DNA of 64,000 nt. Origin: Crossaster papposus (taxonomy: Eukaryota; Echinodermata; Asteroidea; Velatida; Solasteridae). Below are positions 8,981-21,418 of this stretch, in pieces. The DNA lies in the NCBI GenBank assembly GCA_037893245.1, contig JBAIAA010000011.1:306397-370396 (forward strand), written 5' to 3'. Made by a program: the position numbers and the translations under genes. The notes below the pieces were generated by a model. It was not told the origin of the DNA. It searched no databases and worked only from the letters and a program-made list of their open reading frames with translations. Every line of letters starts with the position of its first letter. Position 1 is the first letter of the stretch.

Positions 8981-11900
8981 GAAAGACACGCCGACCGTTG
9001 AGACACGCCGACCGTTGAGACACGCCGACCGTTGAGACACGCCGACCGTTGAGACACGCCGACCGTTTGAGACACACCGACCGTTAAGACACGCTTACCG
9101 TTGAGACACGCCGACCGTTGAGACAGGCCGACCCTTGAGACAGGCCGACCGTTGAGACAGGCCGACCGTTGAGACAGGCCGACCGTTGGGACACGCCGAC
9201 CGTTTAGACAACTCGCCGTTGAGTGGGTTGAGTGGGTTGAGTGGGTTGAGTAGGGTGGGTAGGGTGGGTAGGGTGAGTAGGTGTAGAGAAGGGTGGGAAG
9301 GGTGAGTAGGTGTAGGGGAGGGTGAGTAGGTGTAGGGAAGGGTGAGTAGGGTGAGTAGGTGTAGGGAAGGGTGAGTAGGTGTAGGGAAGGGTGAGTAGGA
9401 TGAGACAGGCCGACCGTTGAGACGACGCCGACCGTTGAGACACGCCGACCGTTGAGGTACGCCGACTGTTGAGACACGCCGACCGTTGAGACACGCCGAC
9501 CGTTGAGACATGTGTCTCAACGGTCGACAGGTCTCGACACATCAAAGTGTCTCATTACGTCAACCCACGTCGACCCACGTCTTGACACGTCGACCCACGT
9601 CGAGACACGCCGACCGTAGGGTGAGTAGGTGTAGGGAAGGGTGGATAGGTGTAGGGAAGGGTGAGTAGGTGTAGGGAAGGGTGAGTAGGTGTAGGGAAGG
9701 GTGAGTAGGTGTAGGGAAGGGTGAGTAGGGTGAGACAGGCCGACCGTTGAGACGACGCCGACCGTTGAGACACGCCGACCGTTGAGGTACGCCGACCGTT
9801 GAGACACGCCGACCGTTGAGACACGCCGACCGTTGAGACACGTGTCTCAATGGTCGACAGGTCTCGACACATCAAAGTGTCTCTTTACGTCGACCCACGT
9901 CGACCCACGTCTTGACACGTCGACCCACGTCGAGACACGCCGACCGTAGGGTGAGTAGGTGTAGGGAAGGGTGAGTAGGTGTAGCGAAGAATGAGTAGGT
10001 GTGGGGAAGGGTGAGTAGGGTGAGTAGGTGTAGGGAAGGGTGAGTAGGGTGAGACAGGCCGACCGTTGAGACGACGCCGACCGTTGAGACGACGCCGACC
10101 GTTGAGGTACGCCGACCGTTGAGACACGCCGACCGTTGAGACACGCCGACCGTTGAGACACGTGTCTCAACGGTCGACAGGTCTCGACACATCAAAGTGT
10201 CTCATTACGTCAACCCACGTCGACCCACGTCTTGACACGTCGACCCACGTCGAGACACGCCGACCGTAGGGTGAGTAGGTGTAGGGAAGGGTGGATAGGT
10301 GTAGGGAAGGGTGAGTAGGTGTAGGGAAGGGTGAGTAGGTGTAGGGAAGGGTGAGTAGGTGTAGGGAAGGGTGAGTAGGTGTAGAGAAGGGTGAGTAGGG
10401 TGAGACAGGCCGACCGTTGAGACGACGCCGACCGTTGAGACACGCCGACCGTCGAGGTACGCCGACCTTTGAGACACGCCGACCGTTGAGACACGCCGAC
10501 CGTTGAGACACGTGTCTCAATTGTCGACAGGTCTCGACACATCAAAGTGTCTCATTACGTCAACCCACGTCGACCCACGTCTTGACACGTCGACCCACGT
10601 CGAGACACGCCGACCGTAGGGTGAGTAGGTGTAGGGAAGGGTGGGTAGGTGTAGGGAAGTTTGAGTAGGTGTAGGAAAGGGTGAGTAGGTGTAGGGAAGG
10701 GTGAGTAGGTGTAGGGAAGTGTGAGTAGGGTGAGACAGGCCGACCGTTAAGACGACGCCGACCGTTGAGACACATCAAGGTCTCGACACATCAAGTAGGG
10801 TGAGTAGGTGTAGGGAAGTGTGAGTAGGGTGAGACAGGCCGACCGTTGAGACACGCCCACCGTTGAGGTACGCCGACCGTTGAGACACGCCAACCGTTGA
10901 GACACGCCGACCGTTGAGACACGCCGACCGTTGAGACACGCCGACCGTTGAGACACGCCGACCGTTGTTATTCAAAATTCGGTCTCAGAATTCATTGCTC
11001 ACAACTGAGCCAACTCGACCGTAGGTCCGATAAATGGAAAGACACGCCGACCGTTGAGACACGCCGACTGTTGAGACACGCCGACCGTTGAGACACGCTT
11101 ACCGTTGAGACACGCCGACCGTTGAGACAGGCCGACCGTTGAGACAGGCCGACCGTTGAGACAGGCCGACCATTGGGACACGCCGACCGTTGAGACAAGC
11201 CGACCGTTGAGACAACTCGCCGTTGAGTGGGTTGAGTGGGTTGAGTAGGGTGGGTAGGGTGAGTAGGTGTAGGGATGGGTGGGATGGGTGAGTAGGTGTA
11301 GGGGAGGGTGAGTAGGTGTAGGGAAGGGTGAGTAGGTGTAGGGAAGGGTGAGTAGGATGAGACAGGCTGACCGTTGAGACGACGCCGACCGTTGAGACAC
11401 GCCGACTGTTGAGGTACGCCGACCGTTGAGACACGCCGACCGTTGAGACACGCCGACCGTTGAGACACCTGTCTCAATGGTCGACAGGTCTCGACACATC
11501 AAAGTGTCTCTTTACGTCGACCCACGTCGACCCACGTCTTGACACGTCGACCCACTTCGAGACACGCCGACCGTAGGGTGAGTAGGTGTAGGGAAGGGTG
11601 AGTAGGTGTAGCGAAGAATGAGTAGGTGTGGGGAAGGGTGAGTAGGTGTAGGGAAGGGTGAGTAGTTGTAGGGAAGGGTGAGTAGGGTGAGGCAGGCCGA
11701 CCGTTGAGACGACGCCGACCGTTGAGACACGCCGACCGTTGAGGTACGCCGACCGTTGAGACACGCCGACCGTTGAGACACGCCGACCGTTGAGACACGT
11801 GTCTCAACGGTCGACAGGTCTCGACACATCAAAGTGTCTCATTACGTCAACCCAAGTCGACCCACGTCTTGACACGTCGACCCACGTCGAGACACGCTGA

Positions 11901-13010
11901 CCGTAGGTTGAGTAGGTGTAGGGAAGGGTGGATAGGTGTAGGGAAGGGTGAGTAGGTGTAGGGAAGGGTGAGTAGGTGTAGGGAAGGGTGAGTAGGTGTA
12001 GGGAAGGGTGAGTAGGTGTAGGGAAGGGTGAGTAGGGTGAGACAGGCCAACCGTTGAGACGACGCCGACCGTTGAGACACGCCGACCGTTGAAGTACGCC
12101 GACCGTTGAGACACGCCGACCGTTAAGACACGCCGACCGTTGAGACACGTGTCTCAATGGTCGACAGGTCTCGACACATCAAAGTGTCTCTTTACGTCGA
12201 CCCACGTCGACCCACATCTTGACACGTCGACCCACGTCGAGACACGCCGACCGTAGGGTGAGTAGGTGTAGGGAAGGGTGAGTAGGTGTAGCGAAGAATG
12301 AGTAGGTGTGGGGAAGGGTGAGTAGGTGTAGGGAAGGGTGAGTAGTTGTAGGGAAGGGTGAGTAGGGTGAGGCAGGCCGACCGTTGAGACGACGCAGACC
12401 GTTGAGACACGCCGACCGTTGAGGTACGCCGACCGTTGAGACACGCCGACCGTTGAGACACGCCGACCGTTGAGACACGTGTCTCAACGGTCGACAGGTC
12501 TCGACACATCAAAGTGTCTCATTACGTCAACCCAAGTCGACCCACGTCTTGACACGTCGACCCACGTCGAGACACGCTGACCGTAGGTTGAGTAGGTGTA
12601 GGGAAGGGTGGATAGGTGTAGGGAAGTTTGAGTAGGTGTAGGAAAGGGTGAGTAGGTGTAGGGAAGGGTGAGTAGGTGTAGGGAAGTGTGAGTAGGGTGA
12701 GACAGGCCGACCGTTAAGACGACGCCGACCGTTGAGACACATCAAGGTCTCGACACATCAAGTAGGGTGAGTAGGTGTAGGGAAGTGTGAGTAGGGTGAG
12801 ACAGGCCGACCGTTGAGACACGCCCACCGTTGAGGTACGCCGACCGTTGAGACACGCCAACCGTTGAGACACGCCGACCGTTGAGACACGCCGACCGTTG
12901 AGACACGCCGACCGTTGAGACACGCCGACCGTTGTTATTCAAAATTCGGTCTCAGAATTCATTGCTCACAACTGAGCCAACTCGACCGTAGGTCCGATAA
13001 ATGGAAAGAC
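8924..13010. repeat. ~2-kb higher-order period inside the satellite
   Basis: The non-satellite sentence CGGTCTCAGAATTCATTGC, continuing through CTGAGCCAACTCGACCGTAGG, appears at about 8924, 10979 and 12946 (spacing ~2055 and ~1967). It marks a large duplication layer above the 330-bp units. The first copy is joined to unique DNA on its left, so it may be the original flank carried along with the array. Confidence 0.8.
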
Positions 13011-15901
13011 ACGCCGACCGTTGAGACACGCCGACCGTTGAGACACGCCGACTGTTGAGACACGCCGACCGTTGAGACACGCTTACCGTTGAGACACGCC
13101 GACCGTTGAGACAGGCCGACCGTTGAGACAGGCCGACCGTTGAGACAGGCCGACCGTTGAGACAGGCCGACCATTGGGACACGCCGACCGTTGAGACAAG
13201 CCGACCGTTGAGACAACTCGCCGTTGAGTGGGTTGAGTGGGTTGAGTAGGGTGGGTAGGGTGAGTAGGTGTAGGGATGGGTGGGATGGGTGAGTAGGTGT
13301 AGGGGAGGGTGAGTAGGTGTAGGGAAGGGTGAGTAGGTGTAGGGAAGGGTGAGTAGGATGAGACAGGCTGACCGTTGTGACGACGCCGACCGTTGAGACA
13401 CGCCGACTGTTGAGGTACGCCGACTGTTGAGACACGCCGACCGTTGAGACACGCCGACCGTTGAGACACGTGTCTCAATGGTCGACAGGTCTCGACACAT
13501 CAAAGTGTCTCTTTACGTCGACCCAAGTCGACCCACGTCTTGACACGTCGACCCACGTCGAGACACGCTGACCGTAGGTTGAGTAGGTGTAGGGAAGGGT
13601 GGATAGGTGTAGGGAAGGGTGAGTAGGTGTAGGGAAGGGTGAGTAGGTGTAGGGAAGGGTGAGTAGGTGTAGGGAAGGGTGAGTAGGTGTAGGGAAGGGT
13701 GAGTAGGGTGAGACAGGCCAACCGTTGAGACGACGCCGACCGTTGAGACACGCCGACCGTTGAGGTACGCCGACCGTTGAGACACGCCGACCGTTGAGAC
13801 ACGCCGACCGTTGAGACACGTGTCTCAATGGTCGACAGGTCTCGACACATCAAAGTGTTTCTTTACGTCGACCCACGTCGACCCACGTCTTGACACGTCG
13901 ACCCACGTCGAGACACGCCGACCGTAGGGTGAGTAGGTGTAGGGAAGGGTGAGTAGGTGTAGCGAAGAATGAGTAGGTGTGAGGAAGGGTGAGTAGGTGT
14001 AGGGAAGGGTGAGTAGTTGTAGGGAAGGGTGAGTAGGGTGAGGCAGGCCGACCGTTGAGACGACGCCGACCGTTGAGACACGCCGACCGTTGAGGTACGC
14101 CGACCGTTGAGACACGCCGACCGTTGAGACACGCCGACCGTTGAGACACGTGTCTCAACGGTCGACAGGTCTCGACACATCAAAGTGTCTCATTACGTCA
14201 ACCCAAGTCGACCCACGTCTTGACACGTCGACCCACGTCGAGACACGCTGACCGTAGGTTGAGTAGGTGTAGGGAAGGGTGGATAGGTGTAGGGAAGGGT
14301 GAGTAGGTGTAGGGAAGGGTGAGTAGGTGTAGGGAAGGGTGAGTAGGTGTAGGGAAGGGTGAGTAGGGTGAGACAGGCCAACCGTTGAGACGACGCCGAC
14401 CGTTGAGACACGCCGACCGTTGAGGTACGCCGACCGTTGAGACACGCCGACCGTTGAGACACGCCGACCGTTGAGACACGTGTCTCAATGGTCGACAGGT
14501 CTCGACACATCAAAGTGTCTCTTTACGTCGACCCACGTCGACCCACGTCTTGACACGTCGACCCACGTCGAGACACGCCGACCGTAGGGTGAGTAGGTGT
14601 AGGGAAGGGTGAGTAGGTGTAGGGAAGGGTGAGTAGGTGTAGGGAAGGGTGAGTAGGTGTAGGGAAGGGTGAGTAGGTGTAGGGAAGGGTGAGTAGGTGT
14701 AGGGAAGGGTGAGTAGGGTGAGACAGGCCGACCGTTGAGACGACGCCGACCGTTGAGACACGCCGACCGTTGAGGTACGCCGACCGTTGAGACACGCCGA
14801 CCGTTGAGACACGCCGACCGTTGAGACACGTGTCTCAACGGTCGACAGGTCTCGACACATCAAAGTGTCTCATTACGTCAACCCACGTCTTGACACGTCG
14901 ACCCACGTCGAGACACGCCGACCGTAGGGTGAGTAGGTGTAGGGAAGGGTGGGTAGGTGTAGGGAAGGGTGAGTAGGTGTAGGAAAGGGTGAGTAGGTGT
15001 AGGGAAGGGTGAGTAGGTGTAGGGAAGGGTGAGTAGGGTGAGACAGGCCGACCGTTGAGACGACGCCGACCGTTGAGACACGCCGACCGTTGAGGTACGC
15101 CGACCGTTGAGACACGCCGACCGTTGAGACACGCCGACCGTTGAGACACGTGTCTCAACGGTCGACAGGTCTCGACACATCAAAGTGTCTCATTACGTCA
15201 ACCCACGTCTTGACACGTCGACCCACGTCGAGACACGCCGACCGTAGGGTGAGTAGGTGTAGGGAAGGGTGGGTAGGTGTAGGGAAGGGTGAGTAGGTGT
15301 AGGAAAGGGTGAGTAGGTGTAGGGAAGGGTGAGTAGGTGTAGGGAAGTGTGAGTAGGGTGAGACAGGCCGACCGTTGAGACGACGCCGACCGTTGAGACA
15401 CGCCGACCGTTGAGGTACGCTGACCGTTGAGACACGCCGACCGTTGAGACACGCCGACCGTTGAGACATGTGTCTCAACGGTCGACAGGTCTCGACACAT
15501 CAAAGTGTCTCATTACGTCAACCCACGTCGACCCACGTCTTGACACGTCGACCCACGTCGAGACACGCCGACCGTAGGGTGAGTAGGTGTAGGGAAGGGT
15601 GGGTAGGTGTAGGGAAGGGTGGGTAGGTGTAGGAAAGGGTGAGTAGGTGTAGGGTAGGGTGAGTAGGTGTAGGGAAGGGTGAGACACGTTGACCCACGTT
15701 GAGACACGCCGACCCACGTTGAGACACGCCGACCCACGTTGAGACACGCCGACCCACGTTGAGACACGCCGACCCACGTTGAGACACGCCGACCCACGTT
15801 GAGACACGCTGACCCACGTTGAGACACGCCGACCCACGTTGAGACAGGCCGACCGTTGAGACAGGCCGACCGTTGAGACACGCCGACTGTTGAGACACGT
15901 G
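8981..15901. repeat. ~6.9-kb two-component satellite with 320-350-bp higher-order units
   Basis: Two monomers alternate in blocks: a 17-bp unit (GACACGCCGACCGTTGA) and a 20-bp unit (GTGAGTAGGTGTAGGGAAGG). They are joined by a fixed linker containing GGTCGACAGGTCTCGACAC and then TTGACACGTCGACCCACG. The landmark GTCTCGACAC recurs at 9531, 9861, 10181, 10531, 11488, 11818, 12168, 12498, 13489, 13839, 14169, 14499, 14849, 15169 and 15489. Spacings are 320, 330 or 350, with two longer gaps. Linkers come in two versions (CTCATTACG and CTTTACG) that partly alternate. The open frames across this block are repeat artefacts. Confidence 0.93.
15683..15850. repeat. 20-bp variant block CCCACGTTGAGACACGCCGA
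   Basis: About eight to nine copies of a 20-bp derivative of the 17-bp unit, with CCCACG replacing part of CCG, at the right end of the satellite. This local homogenised variant is confined to the array edge. Confidence 0.85.
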
Positions 15902-18900
15902 ATGATACATGAAGAGGTTTGGTTTTTGTTCGGGCGGTGCCGGGTGATCAATACGGCTGGGGTTGCCGCTGGGTGAGATGAAAGGTTTAGCTGCTTTAGT
16001 TTAGGAAAATGATGGTGCTATCCCATTCAAACTAAGTACTACAAATGTAATTGAAAACTGGGTTAAAATACCATGTAAACTAGGAGGTACATTGGGCATT
16101 ACAAATATGCCGTTTGTTGCATATTTAACACTTGAATAAGATTAATACTGCTGCAAACTGCTTACTGGCTGGAATGACCTGAAATATACAAATCAAATAA
16201 GTTAAGAGGGCCTAATATTTCAATCTTAATCTTAACAAGATCTTCTTCAGAGACTAAATGGCTGTGTACAAGAAACAAACATACAGCATGATGCACATCA
16301 TGGATGCTGAAGAAACACAAAAGAAAAATATTTAACACTTATTATTTTTCTATTTACAGATGAGGCGGTGGCTCGCCAATGAACCATTTGTGTTGCATGA
16401 GACGATTGTAGTGCTGTCCGTGATGAATCGCAGTCATTTCAAGACTGACAAGTTCACATTCATGACGAAATTAAAAAAACCTTGGGCTATCAGTATCAGG
16501 TTATAAATTTATAATCTAAACGCCTTCAAGAATCGAAAAAGTGTAGAGATATGTACACATTTGTTTTAGATCAATCAAGCACTCGGAACAGTTTTCTAAA
16601 AACAAATCCTTACGACGTATTTAGTTTATTTGGATAAGAATTCAATACGAATTTAGAATTTTATAAAAATGTACTTTGAGACCTGGCGTTTCCTAAAAAA
16701 AAATGGAAAAAAATATGCAGGTAGACATTGTGACACACAAACTAACTTCTTTTATAATGGACATTAGTCAAAAAAATATGTTTGTAATGCACAAGTTTTT
16801 CAAATGAAATGCTTGCAAATGTGATTATTGTCTCTCCTTATTAAGTATAATACAGAAGCATGTACATGTACATCAACGGTCGACTTGTCTCAACGGTCGA
16901 CTTGTCCCGAGTCGAGTTGTCTCAACGGTCGACTTTTCTGACATCCTCTGGAAGCATCGACCTCTCAATGCTATTTTTTCCTTGTAATAACTGACCTCAC
17001 AATGAAATTATTTCCTGCGAGGTAGGGATGGGTCTGGATCTCGAAGTCTGCACTAGAAAACAAATTATGGGAAAACAAATTATGGGTCTCCATGCAGATG
17101 ATTCGGTTGCACACAACAAAAATTGGCAAAGGTGGGTGGGTCACTGGTCAGATTCAGATTTATATTTCCGAAGACCCTCGATAAGGAGAAACAAAAATAT
17201 TCACACAGGGGTAATAATAATTATGTGAACAATAAGTTTCTTAATACAGAGGGAAAACTACACACACGACTCTGCTAGATAGAACTGACAATTTTAATTT
17301 TGTTAAGAGGGTACGGGGTGATATAGTGTAATTATATACTGGTTTGGTTTCATCATGCGCGTTTTCGAATTCAAATTGGAGTGACTGCGGTATCCGAATG
17401 AAAATATTGAGAAAAATATGCTAATTTAATATTATAATTTCAAAGCTTTCAACCATCCTAAATTTGCACTAAGCACATAACCGTGCTTAGTAAAACCAGC
17501 TTACCAGACGTTTAAAATTATTTACTTTTATAGTTATAATTAACTTTTATATATATATATATTTTTTTTAAAGCCTGATTTATACTAACAGGCCAGAATC
17601 GCGGAATATGTTGGTGTGTAGAAATACAACGAGTGGTCTGCCAAGACTGTGACACGTGCCCGCCTGCTCTTTCATTTAGCCAGCTGGTGTTGCGTGTGAA
17701 GATCCGTCTCTACGGGTAAAGAGAATTGTGGCCATTTCCCCGCAGCTACAGACTTGGTGAGCTTATAAAGATGCTTCTTGCTAAATCCATGGAGAAATAA
17801 GAACGATGTTAAATGTTTGAAGCAAACCTTGATCAGGTAAAAGTAATTTGCAGTACAAGTCAACTCGATTAATACCCCCCCTCCACCCGGTTGGTTAGGG
17901 GTTATTAATTATACTATAGGGTCATTATCGTTCATTTAATCGTTAGGCGTTAACGTGGGAAGATCCCCGCAACTTGGTGAGATTATGAAGGTGCTTCTTG
18001 CTGAACCGGGCCATGGCGTTGCATTTTAAAAGGTTCTAACGTGACAAACTAAACCCCAAAAAACCCGAGCCTGAACATTCTCAGAAACCATATAATTAAA
18101 TCAAGTTCATAATTTGTTAATGTTTACTTATTGATTGACAGATGATGACTTTTATTTATCTTTGGGGTAAACAGTTTCTCTATAATTGTTTCCGTAGGGA
18201 GACACAGCAACCTCAATTGTTAGCAAATGTTTTTTTAGATTGCCTCAATTTGACGATCAGTCCGACAACTTGTTTTGAATTGTTGGTCCACTGTGTTTTG
18301 CACTGAGATTTGCAAAATAAAAACAGCATCAGGGATTTTTGTCGAAACTACGACCCTCTTTGCTGAGGCCATGCATTGTTTGCTTCTGGGCAACTTGAAA
18401 TGTTTTAACTTTTAGTTTTCCGTACCTTTCTGGCTGCACTTGCCTTGATATGTGATTGATATTCTAATTACCAGTTATTTCTTGTTTACCCAATTTAATT
18501 TGATCTGTGTTTTATTTTTGGTAGTTGTTTTTGTGATAGGTTGTATTCTGTTAAACCACTATAGTTCATAGTTTGCTTTATTGTCACACATTTATTGAAA
18601 CGTGCCTTAATTGTTTTGCGTTCTAAAATTTAGATACAATGTACTGTGCAAGTGTAGACTCAAAATTAATTCATTATATATTGTCGTCTTAATTGTCTGT
18701 GCAGGTCCATGTACTTTTTACCACCGAAATGAACATCTTTGGGGTATTCATTGCATCCATGGAGAAGATTGCTGATTTCATCAGTTTTGCGAACGAGTAC
18801 CATTCACAGCCAAAGTCGGTAAAGTATCTTTATTCTTCCTTTATATGCAAGTTAGCATCAGTCAGAACCACTTGTTACCAGCATCTAGTACAATCCTACC

Positions 18901-19065
18901 GACTCTCCTTCGTACTTGCAATAGAGGAGACTGGGGTTAGTTGGATCGATTTGTACCAAAACATATATACTTCACAAGCTAGTTTTATTCAGAAAAACAA
19001 TGGATATACCAGTTTGTGCATTTCTGTGTAGCTTTATGTATCTACCTGTTTGGTGAAGTTGAAAT
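15902..19065. other. Intergenic DNA, AT-rich, no gene recognised
   Basis: A stray piece of satellite-like sequence (CAACGGTCGACTTGTCTC, three degenerate copies) lies at 16875-16937. A short internal duplication (ACTTGGTGAG and GTGCTTCTTGCT) is at about 17751-17793 and 17970-18010. TTAAACCACTATAG followed by TTTATTGTCAC at ~18555-18590 matches the tails of repeats at 34080 and 39180. A short open stretch after an AG at 16361 was not recognised. Confidence 0.5.
18704..18819 (+). other. Possible orphan exon, unrecognised
   Basis: A pyrimidine-rich tract and GTGCAG are followed by an open frame reading NIFGVFIASMEKIADFISFA and NEYHSQPKS, then a donor-like GTAAAG at ~18820. The composition looks protein-like, but I recognise no family and no neighbouring exon. 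Confidence 0.25.
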
Positions 19066-19077
19066 ATAAATGTATGG

Positions 19078-21418
19078 TAATAATAATAATAATACATTTA
19101 TAATGCGCACATTCCATTAAAAAAGGTTCATGTGCGCAGAACAACTTAATAAGGCGATAAACTTAATAAAGCTAACAAAACTTACTATGCAATACCAAAA
19201 TACACTACCCATAAAACATTAATTAAAAGCCATGTTAAACAAATATGTTTTCAGTTTGTTTTTGAATGTTGTGAGAGAGTGAACACATTGAATTTATATG
19301 GTAACTTATTCCACAGAAATGGTGCAGCTGCATTAAAACTTCTTCCCCCCAATGTTTTCAACATCCGTCCTTGAGGGTAATTTAAGGCAAATTTATTGCA
19401 TGAACAAAGAGAATATCTCCCAGGCCTTCTCACAATAATTAAGTCAGCCAAATAAGTAGGAGCTAAACCATGAAGAATTTTAAATGTAAGCAGCAACACC
19501 TTAAACTGAATACGAAAGGATACCGGGAGCCAATGTAAATCGCACAATGTTGAAGTTATGTGGTCACGTCGTGACAAACCGCACACTAGACGTGCAGCTT
19601 CATTCTGAACTCTCTGTAATTTAACAAGTTGAGTGTTAGGAAGGCCATAAAATAAAGCATTACAATAGTCTAAACGACTAGTCACAAAAGCATGGATTAA
19701 AACCTCCAAGGTGCCCTTAGTCAGGTATTTTCTGATCCTCCGAATGTTATGTAAGTGATAAAAAGCAACCGAGCAAACTTTAGTTATGTGCTTGTCCATA
19801 GAAAGGTTAGAATCAAGCCAAATTCCCAAATTTCGTACACATTGTGAGGAATCCACACTGACATCCCCAACTGTTAGACTGGATACGGTTGATTTGGAAA
19901 GTTGTTGCCTAGTGCCAATTGCAATGAACTCTGTTTTTGCATCATTGATCATGAGACGATTATGCAACATCCACTGACGTAAATCAGTGATGCAATTTTC
20001 CATACCAGCTACTGCTTGCTCCTGGCAAGCAGTGTCATGTGGCCTAAATGACATATATAGCTGTGTGTCATCAGCGTAACAGTGAACATTTGGAAGATGA
20101 TGTTTAATGACATCAAATAAACCAGATGAATAAATAATAAAAAGTAACGGTCCTAAACAGGATCCCTGTGGAACTCCACAATCAAGATCAAAATAGTCCG
20201 ACAGTGTTCCTTGCATCAGCACACGCTGACGTCTACCATTCAAATAGGAGCGAAACCAGTTCAATGCCAAACCAGTAACCCCAAATTTTGTTTCCAGTCT
20301 CCGCAACAAAATCCCATGGTCAACCGTATCGAAAGCGGCACTAAGATCCAACAGTACCAAAAGGGTAACATGCTGTGAGTTCATTTTCATGAGTATGTCA
20401 TTAGTGATCTTGACCAAGGCCGTTTCCGTGCTGTGGTTCTTCCTGTAGGCTGACTGTTGAGGTGGATAGAGAGAATTTAATGTCATATAACCATGAATCT
20501 GATCGTAAACCGCTCTTTCTGTCAATTTAGATACAAACTGAAGATTACTAATTGGCCAATAGTTCTAAAAGTTACTAATGTCCAAATTGACCTTTTTTAA
20601 AAGTGGAATTACAACAGCTTCCTTCCATTCATTTGGAAAAATACCAGACTGAAGCGATTGGTTAATAATTCTAGTCAATGTTGGTAACACAACATCCAAG
20701 CAATTAACAAGCAACTGTGTAGGCATGGGGTTCAAAAAGCAAGTTTTTTTTAGAGGCATTTTGAATAAGAGCCCTTACATCATGCTGGGTAAGCGCGACA
20801 AAACGATCAAACTGCACGGCTGGTCTATCCACATCAAGTTCATTAACCAAATTACATGCACCACCTGTAGAAATGATATTATCTACCGGTAATTGATTAT
20901 GAATACCGTTTATTTTCTGGACAAAAAAAATTCCAATATTATTAGCCCATTCCTGGTTGACAGTGTTATCAGACAAAATGTGTCTGTCACAGGGTTTCAG
21001 AAGTTTATTGACTAGACTAAAAAGTCTACGAAAATTGCCACTATTATCACTGACAAGGTTACTGTAAAAATCTTGACGTGCTTTATACATCATAAAATTG
21101 GTCCGATTTCTTAAGATCTTAAAACTGATCAAATCAGAGTCTTTACCAGAAAGTCGCCACTTCTTTTCAGCCTTACGACGTAACCGTTTAAGTTGTTTAA
21201 TGTGTTGGTTAAACCAGGGCACAAGTGGTCTTGAGCTGATAACTTTATTCTGCACAGGAGCATGACGATCAAGAACATTCAAAAGACTTTCATTATAGCA
21301 GTTAGTAAGATCATCAAGGTTTTCAGGTGGATTTAAACAAACTTCTGACAGAGCCAAATCATCCTTAAAGGATTCGATTTTAATTGATTTTACTCTTCGG
21401 TAATGCGGTAATGACTTA
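19078..21418 (-). mobile_element. 5'-truncated CR1-like LINE, inactive
   Basis: Minus-strand reverse transcriptase sequence ends in a 3' tail of ATT repeats (19078-19095 on the plus strand). The endonuclease domain is absent, because homology starts near 21418, so the copy is 5'-truncated as is usual for LINEs. It carries a frameshift and a stop (see the gene entry). Confidence 0.88.
19251..21418 (-). pseudogene. LINE ORF2 remnant: linker and reverse transcriptase
   Basis: In the non-LTR family this protein nicks DNA and copies its RNA at the nick. Segment ~21418-20750 is the region between endonuclease and RT (LDRHAPVQNKVISSRPLVPW). Segment 20759-20565 has the RT start (WKEAVVIPLLKK). Segment 20525-19251 has the palm: [29 protein letters not shown] and the catalytic YADDTQLY, followed by thumb and C-terminal sequence ([18 protein letters not shown]). 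A one-base slip in the T run at ~20740-20752 breaks the frame, and a stop follows DISNF near 20565. The clade is CR1/L2-like by motif style. It is not functional. Confidence 0.88.

Noticed and set aside
8981-15901. CRISPR-like array of short direct repeats
   Set aside because: There are no unique spacers, the units are contiguous, and the context is a eukaryotic chromosome end.
8929-15951. Many 70-180-codon minus-strand frames with QRSACLNGR-like repeats
   Set aside because: All lie in the two-component satellite, overlap in several frames, and end at each linker.
16361-16506. Short frame MRRWLANEPFVLHETIVV after an acceptor-like CAG as a host exon
   Set aside because: There is no donor in a sensible place and no recognised family. 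At under 50 codons it is too weak.
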